Assembly: GCA_013368315.1 (NCBI GenBank)
Contig: JAACJM010000030.1
Location: forward strand, 62,001 to 126,000
DNA: 64,000 bases
Source of the DNA: Tetrapyrgos nigripes
Taxonomy: Eukaryota > Basidiomycota > Agaricomycetes > Agaricales > Campanellaceae
Direction: 5' to 3'
Below are positions 20,355 to 30,954 of this stretch, piece by piece (the first letter of the stretch is position 1; every line of letters begins with the position of its first letter). The position numbers and the translations under genes were made by a program. The notes beneath the pieces were generated by a model. It was not told where the DNA came from. It did not search any database and saw nothing but the letters and a program-made list of their open reading frames with translations.

Positions 20355-21477
20355 TTAAATAACAAACACGCATGCATTGAAGAAACCTTTGTAGTATTTC
20401 GACCCTTCCCAGCGACTAGCATGACACATCGCGTACCCCCGATAATACCACGTAGTTCTTCCAAGGAGTGGCCTCCCAAGGTCGTCGATCTGCAGTTGCC
20501 AGCTGTTGAGAGTCAAGAGGTCGCTGTACATGTCTTCTTCAATACGATCGTTTATCGGAGTGACCCAGGAGCAGCTATCACCAATGTAACAATGAGCATG
20601 GGACAGCTCACCCGCATATGCTGTGTACTTCTGCACAGGTGGCTCTTCTATAGGTGTCCAACCCCTGTCTCGATACTTTGGTTATCGCGGTGTCGTAATT
20701 CCTGCCGTTTAGGATCGAGGGAAAGCATAAGAGAGTCGTCTTCTCTACGAAAGTGGACCGGGGATAGAGTGAGTACGCGGCGTCGAAGGATATAAAGTTC
20801 ATAACAACAGCTGTCAGAGTCGGAAAGGATGGGTATAGAGTTGTCAGCACTTCTACCCAAAAAATGAGAAATATAAAAACTCACTAGAGTGGAATGACAA
20901 AATAACGTCGATAATCGATTCCACGCAAGCAACGACTTGAATAGTGTAAGCATCCTTTTTGAAGGTGTACACATCGTCCATACCCCCGATTTTCGTAGTC
21001 TCTGGTTAGATAATGAACGTCTTTAACCATACTGACTCCTAATGCCACCGTGAATGACGAGCACTGCCCAACACGGGGCTGGTAATGGTATCCACACTGC
21101 TCTAGAAACAGACCCACTGCACTAGCTTCCTTCGATAGAACGTATAGATCCAAATCCGAACCTGTCCAATTTTCATGGAGTAAGAACTGTAATGCGGCAG
21201 AACCAGAGACGATAAATCTGGTGCGACGTTGCAACTGCTTCAAACGTTGCAGTTGGGAATCGCTGAAGTACGGTGTGTATAGATTGGAAAATCGAAAAGA
21301 CAAGTCCAAGACGGCCTGGACTCGCAACTTCAAGAACTTGCAAACCCTAGCGAGCCGATACAAGTCTACAGTTGGCAAAAGGAAGAGAACACGGTCCACC
21401 ATTTCAGGCAACCTAGGCACAATAAGCAAGTTAACCGACCAGCAGTGGATAACACATACAGCTCTCCGAACCAACAT
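20355..21477 (-). CDS. F-box plus nucleotidyltransferase-like protein, with a frame break
   Basis: ATG at 21477. An F-box-like segment (PRLPEMVDRVLFLLPTVDLY, then LARVCKFLK) is followed by RFIVSGSAALQFL and GSDLDLYV, the Gly-Ser...Asp-x-Asp signature of a nucleotidyltransferase-type fold. The frame then breaks in a run of five C (20983-20987) and continues one base off as VYTFKKDAYTIQVVACVESI. A donor GTGAGT and an acceptor CTGACAG lead to VVMNFISFDAAYSLYPRSTF, and a last block contains SWVTPINDRIEEDM and NSWQLQ. From memory this order matches a common Agaricomycete family of unknown function. Partner and substrate unknown. Either a pseudogene or a sequencing error at the C run. Confidence 0.65.
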
Positions 21478-22239
21478 ACTTTCCTACTCGACATCGTAAG
21501 AGGACAAAAGCCAGAAGGAATGATGAGGCGCATGATAATCGAAGTACGGTTTAAAAAGACAACAGTTAAGAAAAAACAGGTCATAACTGAACCAAAGGTG
21601 CCAAGTTTTCGGCGTATGTATACCACAAAGCGATGCATCGGGTCAATACGCTTGCACCGCACCCCGACGGTCGCAACTACTCCAAATGGACGCATAAGCA
21701 CAGGTACATGTTCCTTAACATACATTGGGAAATTGTAAAGGACGAGGTGTATACGTATAATTCACTTGATAAAGACAACTCATTAACACTACATAACTCA
21801 TCTGTAATGGGCCTATCGAAATATGAAAACTACGTCAATAGCTTGGAGTCAAAGTCAAGGTGGGAGGAAGACAGCGTTCTTGTAGTTTTAGCAAAAGATA
21901 TGACGATGTCAGAAAGGAAATGGAAGATTGCGTTCGTATTTCACTTTTTCAACGTGAAATTGGTTATGGTTGTACCAAGCGCGGGATGCGCAATAAAGGA
22001 AGTTGGCGGGAATCCGAACGTAGCAACCGAAATGACCTTCGCTGTTTGAGAGGCACATTGTCAGTGCGTGACTCAAAGGAAGAAAAAAAAAAAAAAGAGG
22101 AAAAGAAAATAGCACGTATGGCGTAGTGGCAGTCGGGTTGTTCACCTTGAGAAGCCTGAAACCGTGGTACGGGCAATCCATAATGGGTGACCCGAACTGC
22201 CTGCGACTGAAGAAAAAAAAAAATGTTAAGAGGTGTAAC

Positions 22240-22493
22240 TGTAGCATTTTGTAAAGGAAAGTGTACCATTCTGGACATCTATCAAACTCGCTCGCACTGA
22301 CGGGGTCTCCAGTCCCTTCTATCTGCTCCTTCGTCAACTCGTCCATCTTGGGCATAGGCCTCTCAAATGCACCGCGGTCGTTTTTGACCATATACTCGGG
22401 GTCTCCAAGTCCTGTGTCATGCCAGGCAACGGGGACGATCCTTACAGTGACAGGGGAGGAACGAGATGTAGAGGATGAGTTTGTCTCGGACAT
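22240..22493 (-). CDS. Hypothetical protein, first exon
   Basis: From the ATG at 22493 the frame reads MSETNSSSTSRSSPVTVRIV, then PVAWHDTGLGDPEYMVKNDR, and reaches …CPEWYTFLYKM before a donor-like GTTACA and a T-rich stretch ending CTTCAG (about 22200-22240). Downstream exons are uncertain: one possible continuation reads AVRVTHYGLPVPRFQASQGE. The conserved motif at 22889 lies about 400 bp upstream. No family recognised. Confidence 0.4.
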
Positions 22494-22888
22494 GACAGAT
22501 TGATGCTGATAGTTGGAAAGGAAACAGAACCGGATTGATAAACAGCCAAATCCAGTCGATTTTCTAGAAAGTTAGGAGTTTGCGTGATTCAGATCAGAAA
22601 ATACTTTCGACTGGCGAACTCGGTGGCCACTACTAAACCCGACAATCGTATCATCTACTCGCCTGGTTTTTGTTCTGGGAGTGTATACCGACTATGTTGT
22701 AATCCTTCAATCTCAAACGACAGGATACGGACCGTACAACAGACTCTAATACTGTATAAACCAAAGAATACCGGCTTTCTAGCATTACTATATATGTTAC
22801 ACAAGTACTAACATAGTCATGATGGTGGTTGGATGTAGAGAGCGACAAATGACAACCCAACGACTGTGTGGATGCAAAGGCCACGGGC

Positions 22889-22930
22889 AAGGAAAATGCC
22901 TGGGACGCGGTGGACCAACACATGTGGTAC
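22889..22930 (-). promoter_or_regulatory. Conserved upstream motif, copy 2
   Basis: AAGGAAAATGCCTGGGACG followed by GTGGAC and CACATGTGGTAC. Nearly the same order and spacing as the copy at 27395. It lies about 400 bp upstream of the minus-strand ATG at 22493. Confidence 0.5.
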
Positions 22931-23477
22931 GTGTACATGTCATGTGTTTGTAGTCGACCATCTCAACCTTTTCACTTTCAAAATGGCATCAAGATACATA
23001 GTAAAGTGTATGATGAATAGAATATTCGCAATGGATCTACCTAACTGAAAACTACATACATCCATATGGATCGTCATGTATTCGGTTGTCTGCCTAGGGG
23101 AGACTAACTGAAAACCTTGTAGAAACCCTTGCCGCTTTCTTGTGATAACGGTTAGCACTGCCTGAAAGTCCCCAACCGCATCAGGCTCCGTCTGGTCTTA
23201 ATGATTATTATCTACCTTTGAGGCAGTTGGGCAGGTACTTTGGCGATCAAAGAGCTGGTTGTACATCGTGTGATCGGGTTATCCCAACCTCAAGCAATGT
23301 AGAGCATTCCTCAGGCCAACCATAATGTTGCGCCTCGCGTGTCTGAATTTACTGTAACTTTGTAGTAGTCTCCTTGACTTTTCTCCGAATTCATATGTAC
23401 AGAGCTCTCTTCAGTATATATACATAAATATCTACATCAACTACACCAGTTGTAATATATAAAACTCATGCACTTTT

Positions 23478-26400
23478 TTATTTACCAGCTCTCTTTGACG
23501 ATGATCCTTCTTTGTACTTCTTTGGTCGTTGTTTCGTCATACGAGCCACCTTTTTGGCCACCAAAAACATTTCTTCGTGTTCTTGAGAGATTGCTCGATG
23601 TTCGCATGGTGCACAGTCTCTAGCATCGATCAGTACGTTGTCGTCAGCTATTTTTTCATCAGCTGTCCCGCAGTTTTTGAATATCCACGTCTTCATCCAT
23701 GGTACGGTTTGGTGCTCGTCGTCATCGTACTTGAAATATACTCGACACATATATTGCCCAATATGTGGACCTCTGATCGCAATCAGCCCTTTTTCACAAT
23801 GTGTTGGTAGGATCGCATCTCTGTGATTGGCGTCTATTTCGAAGACATGTGTCGGTGGAACTTGTTTACTGGGGTGTTTGCCCCATTGCACGTCGACTAC
23901 ACCTTTCTCCATGTCTGGCGTCGCGTGTACACGGTCATAGCCTTTGCCTGTAGGGGGTTCATATCTTGCTAAGAAAGTTTGACCATGCAAGCGGGAGTCC
24001 ATCGTCCAATGCACCTGGTTGTTGGTCAAAGCGCTTACAAGGGAAATATATTGCTCTCGTTGCTCACGGGTCAGCTCTACCGCTCCAGCTGAAGGGTCCC
24101 ATGCTGATCCATCGTGGGTGATGTCCCGTGTAGGCAGAGGAGGTGTGCTTGGTCGAATATGAAGTGGAGTGGGTTTTGCTCTGCTAGGCAAAGCCCTCCA
24201 GTTTGACCAGTTTAGTGGTTCATAATAGCGCTGGTTGTGTCTGAGGGGATGCGCCTGGTGAAGAGCTAGTCCTGTTCTGGGGGGGTTTGTTAGTCCTTTT
24301 TGAATTTTACTAAGTCCATGTAACTTACTCGTAGTCTCTTATCCAGTCATAATCAAATGTTTGTTGGTGACCGACTCCCTGTACACTTAGCATCACCTGG
24401 TCGTACTTCACTGTGACTCGAAGACCACTATTCAAATCGCTTGCACGGTTCACGTCAAGGACTGTCGCAATGTACTTGCAGGGTCCTCTGACAATTCTGA
24501 CCATTATGTCTTTCCATGGGGCGGGTGGGGTTCACATCATTCGGATCGACTTCCCTGAGTCTTTGTCTGTTAAGTCTTTCGATTTCCAACCTTTTCCAGT
24601 TTGGAGGGTATCAGCGTCGGAAGCTGTTTGGTTCCAATTCTCTGCATCGTATTCTGGACTTGCTTTATGCTGCCATTCTGGTTGTTTGAAGTGTAGCTGG
24701 TCGGGTTGAAGAGGTATTGCATCTCGCATGACGAGCTTGGAGCTATCATTGTTGTGTAAGTATTAGAGTGATTATACATGATAAGAATAGAGGCTTTACC
24801 AGGTGTGAAAGACGTCATCGTGTCTGAACTTCAACCGTTGACCTAACTGTGGTATTTTCACCATCAGCTCTGTAAAATCTGCTGAACTGAGTAGGTGGAT
24901 CCACATCGATAATGATGCCCGTATACTGTTTATAAAAGACCACGGCCTATTGTTACATGCTCCCCTATCCAGGGAATAGTGTTGCCATCTCTTGGTTCCA
25001 CCAGTCTGCAATGGTTAACGTGGACGGTGTATTCCTATACATTTTATAGTCAAAACGAAGTTGCAGAGCTTTGGTAAATGGTTTTTACTTACTTTTGCCA
25101 TTTGCTGGCTCTGCATTCCCGTAATCACACACGTCTCACCAGTAACAGCTACAATCACGCTGGTAATGCCTGCTGCTTCGCCATATGTGATTTCCACCGT
25201 ATTGCAATATCCGAATTGCTTCCTCAAGTTCCGTTTTTCTACCCAACTTTCCCGCTCTCCTTCTACGCTGTCGTGTTTCAGCAGACATCTGGTATCTTCC
25301 ACTCGCTCTATGGTTTGGCCGTCCAGGTCGGTAAAATCATTAACGTTGTCGACTATCTCTCTGTATTCAAACACCCATGAGTCAGGAGCAGGAAGGGCAC
25401 TCATAACAGCCAGGGGATGTCTACTTTGCCAGAAGAGCCATCTAGTGTCTTGATTCATATATACGTTTGTATAAGACACATCCCCTATATTGAAGGCCTT
25501 GAGCAGTAGGCCGTGTTCGAAGACTTGGCCATTTGATGATTTCCCCGTGAAAGGTTCTTCGGTGGTTACGCTCCTCGGAAAGCTGTACTCGTCGTCGGAA
25601 TCTTGCAGGCCCGTCGTAGCTGTAAAAAGTGACTGGGCTTGCCGTCCCTTACTGGCTTTCCATTTCTTCTCTTTCTTGCTCATCTGCGCTATACGAGGTA
25701 CTAGGAGGATCATAATGCGACAGGAAGGGCCAGAAATCTCGCGTCTGATAACGAGGCCCACGTCGTGGTTGTATAAGCCCTTCTCGTTATCCGTACCCAT
25801 GTGTTCACCTGTATCTCCTGAGGCCACCACTTCAAAAGCTCTGCCACTTCTTCCACTTCTATTGCCTGCATTCGCACTCCTCCGTTTCTTAGGTGTCTGA
25901 TATCAGAATGTGCTTCTAGGAAGGCCATGAAAGGATGAGCTTCCTTCGTGTTCGGGTGAAAACCAGGTTTCCCTTCTATATATACGTATCCCGGGACATT
26001 TGGCAAATAAAACGCGGACTGGATAGCTGTTGATTGGGGAAGAGCATCTATTGCATCAGGGGAACATACGGAGTGCGACTGGGGCCTATATGTCGTGGTT
26101 GGTCTGGTTGCCTGTAGAGCGACTGACGAGGACTGTTCGGCACTCCCTGCAATCTCATTTTCATCGGACTCAGACCTCTGCATATTGGCAGGGTAAGCCG
26201 CTTCTGTAGCTCGTGTATTCACGCGTACCAATGCGCTATCGAAGTCGTCACCCTCAACTGTCGCATCATCGATGACACTGGTCCATTCTTCTTCAACGTA
26301 CTCACTGCCGAGTATATTCTGCAACTTGTTGTGAATGTCTGGTATGGTGCTATTGTCGTGTACATAATTGCACATGGCCTCCCATGCACAGGACAACAAA

Positions 26401-27152
26401 TAATTGATGTGCTCCAGAAGAGCAGCAATATGAGTAGACTCGGAGCACTGCTTGCTCAGGCCGTCATTGCAAGAGTCGGTAGGAACGTCAATGTATTTGT
26501 CAAACAGGTTTTCAACCGCATCATATTCTTCATTTTCTCGTACAATGTAATGGTATGCACCTATGAGAATATCACTTTCCGACCCTGGCTGCTGCCCGTT
26601 AGAACGTATTAGATGCTGTGCTTAAATGCGACTTACTTTGCATTGTACGCGCCAGAACGATGGCCCACTTTCAAACCTGAGTGCAAAGTGGTGGTCCCAG
26701 TCCGCCACGTCATTCATGGTTATTCTATCTGCGTCGACTTTTCTCCTTCCTGTGTGGGCCCTGTGGAACTGCACATTGGGGCACTAGTATACGCCTCTGC
26801 AATATGTTCTAGTCTTGCATGAAATGCATTGACTCCAGTGGGCTTTTGGGTCAACGGTGATGATGAAGGACCAGATTTGAGTTGATGGAACAGTGTAGGG
26901 TATTGCTGGCTCTGTAGCTCTAAATATACAAAGCTGTATCAGTTTGACTCATAACACATTTAGCAGATTAGACACACCTTCATCGTCTATCCAGTTATCG
27001 TCACTGTTATTATCATCTGACTCCTCATCATACCCGCTTTCCTCGCTTTCGTCCAGTGCCTCTATATCAAGCAGTTTTGAGATGTCCGCGGTTGCGGTAT
27101 GGACTGATTGGTTATCTCTTCTTGGCCGTTTAGAGGCAGTAGCGCTATCCAT
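23478..27152 (-). CDS. SPT5-like KOW protein, multi-exon, with homopolymer frame breaks
   Basis: ATG at 27152. The first exon (to 26978) is acidic (DISKLLDIEALDESEESGYD...), like the N-terminus of SPT5. Next comes FWRVQCK, an intron with CTAAC branch site, then PGSESDILI: the start of an NGN-like domain, completed by YLPNVPGYVYIEGKP. KOW-type motifs follow: TWVRITR with GLYNHDVGLVIR, then GEHVTIGRG with YTGIIIDVD, then MVRIVRGPCKYIATVLDVNR. The last exon (from about 24290) begins TGLALHQAHPLRHNQRYYEP and ends in a basic tail. SPT5 proteins act in transcription elongation; this resembles a dispersed Agaricomycete SPT5-like family rather than the housekeeping gene. Frames shift by one base in short runs at 26739-26742, 25778-25780 and 24934-24937. 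Confidence 0.7.
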
Positions 27153-27394
27153 CTGTCGAGTCAAATTAGAAGTTTTGTCAGTAACGTGGTCTACTTGAGT
27201 TCAAAACGGGTCTATAATTCACTGTACACTTGCGGATGTACTTGAGTAAAGTTTTCACGCTATGTATTATCTGTACTATATGTAGTCTTCTCTACGTCTA
27301 CGACGCGTATAACCTGACGCGACGTGGGGATGGTCAGAAGTAGAGAAAGCAGAGTGAGACTATGACGTGCATGCTTTGTTGATAGCAGACTATC

Positions 27395-27435
27395 ACGGAT
27401 AATGCCTGGGACGTTGTGGACCTCACATGTGGTAC
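27395..27435 (-). promoter_or_regulatory. Conserved upstream motif, copy 3
   Basis: ACGGATAATGCCTGGGACG followed by GTGGAC and CACATGTGGTAC, about 245 bp upstream of the SPT5-like ATG at 27152. It shares over 30 positions with the copy at 22889. Confidence 0.55.
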
Positions 27436-27787
27436 ATGTTCTGATCATGTGCATGGTTCGCCCCACCCATGGTATTTTCCGTTCTGGAGAGCAGTTGCAA
27501 AGTCAGCATTGTGTCTGTTCCTCCTGTTCTTTTCATCAACCTCCGTGTTATGGTACTATCTGCTTGGTCTTTCTCGTCTCGCTCTAATTATATATCCAGC
27601 TGCGTCATTGGCAGGGATGAAGTTGTACACCTAGTGTTATCTTACGTGTTTTGAACCCTTATGGCTCTTTCAATGTCTGTCTTTGCTTGGTAGTATGCTT
27701 ACGAGGTTTAATGCACCCAGGGAAAAACTTGAATATCTGGCGTTTTCTTAAGGAACACCACAAATTTACTGCTACTCGTTATTGTAT

Positions 27788-28995
27788 CTATTCTACGTCC
27801 TCTCCAGTGCTACTTATTTCATTCACATCCTTATCGTATTTAATCCTCTTGGGTTGACAGGCATCTTCCTCGTCGTTGTCTCTGTAGCGTATAAGAGGTT
27901 TCACCACCTTTGTCTTCCAAGCCGTCAATATTTTCGAACATAAAGTTGGCTGTAGTACTAACCATTCCAGTCCCTGCTATGAGTGTTACGCCTCGCATAA
28001 CGTTGACCATTTTGTATCGTCTGTCTTTTACGGGCCAGACAACAAATGAGAACATGACCTCCACCACTTGCCCTGCTGAGAAGTCTCTAGGCGACAGAGG
28101 GTAGTAACTTCATGGAGAGGACGAACATTATCAATGAAACCCAAAACCGTGGAGGTTAACGACCCAGTCAGTAATGGTTGTACTCTGTGATGGGCTCATT
28201 ACTCACTTCGCTTTATCTCCATTGACTTTCCTTTTTCTGTACTTCACTTGGTTATCCGTTGTATGGACGAACTGTTGCCCAGCATGCTTTGTCATGATTC
28301 CGAACGTGTCAACATTTTTGGGAAGAAGAAGAGGTGTCGTGTATGATGCATCTCGGACATCCAGGAAAATACGGTTGCTGAAGTCTATAACGGTAGCTCC
28401 GCTACGAGGTTCCGACCAACAGGACCACTGCTCCAACGAATCGTCTGGGAAGTGGGGGTTGAAAAGGCTTGCCAACTCCTTCATCAACTCGACGTTCCTC
28501 TTGAAAGCAGGCAAACCAAAACCTGTAATGCTGACGTGTTGACGGAGTTTTCTGCTGTCTTTCAGCTTGCTGTTCGTTTGTTAGCATATATCAATGGCGC
28601 AAATTAAACTCAGAAGTTCTTACTCTGATATGGAAAACGGTGGCAATCCCCTGTTAATCATGACTCCTTGTACACGGAAGACCATCTCTACAGGCTTGAC
28701 TCCAAGTTTCCTGTCTTCTTCGGTATTGTAATGCATCTGCCAGGACTGAGGATGCTCGACTTCGTCAATACTAATTCTGGTAGCATCCATCACCTTTATC
28801 CCCCATACGGTGAGTGTTATACTTTCACTCAATGTGATACATTCGGACTTACATTGTTGAAGGTGGACAGTTGAGCTGATACGGGTCCAATCCTGACTGC
28901 TTCTTCAATAGCAGCCTCCACCTTATGCGCTGGGTACTCGAGGTTAGCCAGTTACTCAGTGGTATGACCTTTGTATAGCTCACCATTTTCTTCCA
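27788..28995 (-). CDS. Conserved hypothetical protein of a dispersed Agaricomycete family
   Basis: Exons on the minus strand carry EAAIEEAVRIGPVSAQLSTF, then DATRISIDEVEHPQSWQMHY, then PAFKRNVELMKELASLFNPH, SGATVIDFSNRIFLDVRDAS and TTPLLLPKNVDTFGIMTKH, then VEVMFSFVVWPVKDRRYKMV. The C-terminal exon is acidic/basic (YRDNDEEDACQPKRIKYDKD) and stops at 27788-27790; reaching it needs a one-base shift in a GG near 27900. From memory these blocks occur together in a multicopy Agaricomycete family with no assigned function. The start is not fixed: an ATG at 28995 leads into a likely intron. It sits 3' of a plus-strand gene group and on the same strand as the SPT5-like gene. Confidence 0.55.
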
Positions 28996-29633
28996 TTACT
29001 GGTGTTCCGGTCAATGACAGTAAGATTGGAAAGGAGGATACAATCGTATGGGCACAAAGTGGCTAAGTAATGGTTTTTTGGTTCTTTCTTTTTTTCCCAG
29101 ATGTTTCAGATCACTGATGATGTTTTTTTTGGGGTTTTGTTTTGGTCGTTGTGGATCCCACCATATTGACATTTTTGGCCCCCGGCGAACCAATTCCAGC
29201 TCATTTGTTGTCTACATGCTCCTTGACCGGTCGCTTCTCGCACTGGAAATCTCTTGCGTGGGTGTCGACCTATGCGGTCGTCGTCTGTACGAATTTAGAG
29301 CGAGATGGACATATTTCTCATTTATCGATTTTTTATATTGTTTGGTCATATGTTGGTCTCTACGGTACAGTCTACGGTGTTTCTTCATGTACTACTCTCT
29401 CACTTACAGTACGACCAACATGGGTAAGTGGTGAAGGACTGCTTAACAGGTGTACGGTTAACCTTTCACGTATTTTCCGGGAGTTAGTTGGTCCTTTGTC
29501 GGCCCCATGATTTGACGCGGGCAACTCTACTTACAAACGAACAGTGTATCTGCACCCGTACTTACCAGGTAACTTATCGATTGTGTTTCCATCGATTACG
29601 CTTCGTATGTGGCAACGTATGTATCCTTGCGCC

Positions 29634-29640
29634 TATATAA
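29634..29640 (+). promoter_or_regulatory. TATA box
   Basis: TATATAA lies about 117 bp upstream of the first ATG of the gene at 29751, in otherwise mixed sequence. It is followed by a C10-A18 run at about 29686-29710 in the presumed 5' leader. Confidence 0.5.
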
Positions 29641-29750
29641 GGTGGTTCGTTTCGTTTTCAGCCTTTGGCGAACCTCCTTCAAACCCCCCCCCCCAAAAAA
29701 AAAAAAAAAAACTCCAAAACCTTTCCTGGCTTTGCTCTACGTCTTCTCTC

Positions 29751-30911
29751 ATGTTCATGCCACCCAGAAAACCTGCTCAGAATGCCCAATCTAGAAGTCC
29801 GTCCAGACGAGGAAAAAGGTCAGTCTATTGAGTCATATAATGAATAACGAGCTGACAACCTATACTCGACGTACCAGAACGGTTACTGCAGATCAGCCTG
29901 AATCTCCTGCTGGCCCAGAAGCTTCTATTGAGAACTGTACTCCGCCTCTGCGTACTCCTTCTCCTACGAAGCCTCCTGCGACCCCAAAGTAAGTGGACAG
30001 CCATGTGGTCAAGCTTTTTTTTTTTTTTTTTCCTTCTCTAACTTTCCTCCACCATGTTAGACACAATAGGACTGGCTTCCCAGTGAACAGTCCTCGGACT
30101 CCTTCACTGGATAAGCCAACTAGGTCGTCCCCTCGTAAAAAAAGCACAGACGCCACGACCTCTTCGTGAGTGCCTGTACCACTTTCATATTTTCTGATTG
30201 TTTATCCAGTCTATACAGTCCTCGTAAACGGGGTCGACGGTCCTCTGGCAAAGTTGATAAACGGTGAGCGTTCGACAATTGCCTTTTACTTTTGTCAATC
30301 TGACGTCGTACTTAGTGTGCTCAGTGCTAGCCCAACTAAAAGAGTCAGAACGACTGTCTAGTGAGTGTGTGGTCTTATCATTGCCATGTATTACTTTTCA
30401 ATGCTCATTTACAGCGTTGCCCCGAGTGATGGGGAAGAAGCATAATACGGACGTCGTTGATGATGATGAATACGAAATGGTTGAACAAGAAACCAATATC
30501 AACGATACCGGGGACGTGTTGACTACGTGAACACGGAAGAAGAATACGTTGACAAAGAAGAGGTCGTAGATGAGGAAGATGTTGACGAAGCCGACGTAGA
30601 TGAAGAAGATGTCGATGACCGAGGAAGGTGAGCATAGAACTTTACTAATGAGGTTCCTTTTCTAAAGTTCTACCATTCGCTCTCTTTATAGTGTGACGCC
30701 CGTTCCCTCACCTGCAGGGACTAATCGGAAAGTGGTTACCAAGTACATCTTTTACTTGATGATAGTCTTATTATTGGTATTGCGTATAGTTGTCGGGTCC
30801 ATTATACTTTCTCTGATGGGCGTTGATTCTTTATCTTATTTTCATTTATTCCGGTTCTTATTTTTATTTTATTGGGAGGGGTGCTTTGTATGTGTGCAGA
30901 CAGTCAACTAA

Positions 30912-30954
<43 letters not shown>

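Noticed and set aside
21445..22049. Plus-strand frames reading MDNTYSSPNQ... and MHRVNTLAPHPDGRNYSKWT
   Set aside because: The second looked briefly like a copia gag start (DGRNYSKW), but no further gag motif follows and it overlaps the F-box gene start and the 3' side of a minus-strand gene. Left unannotated.
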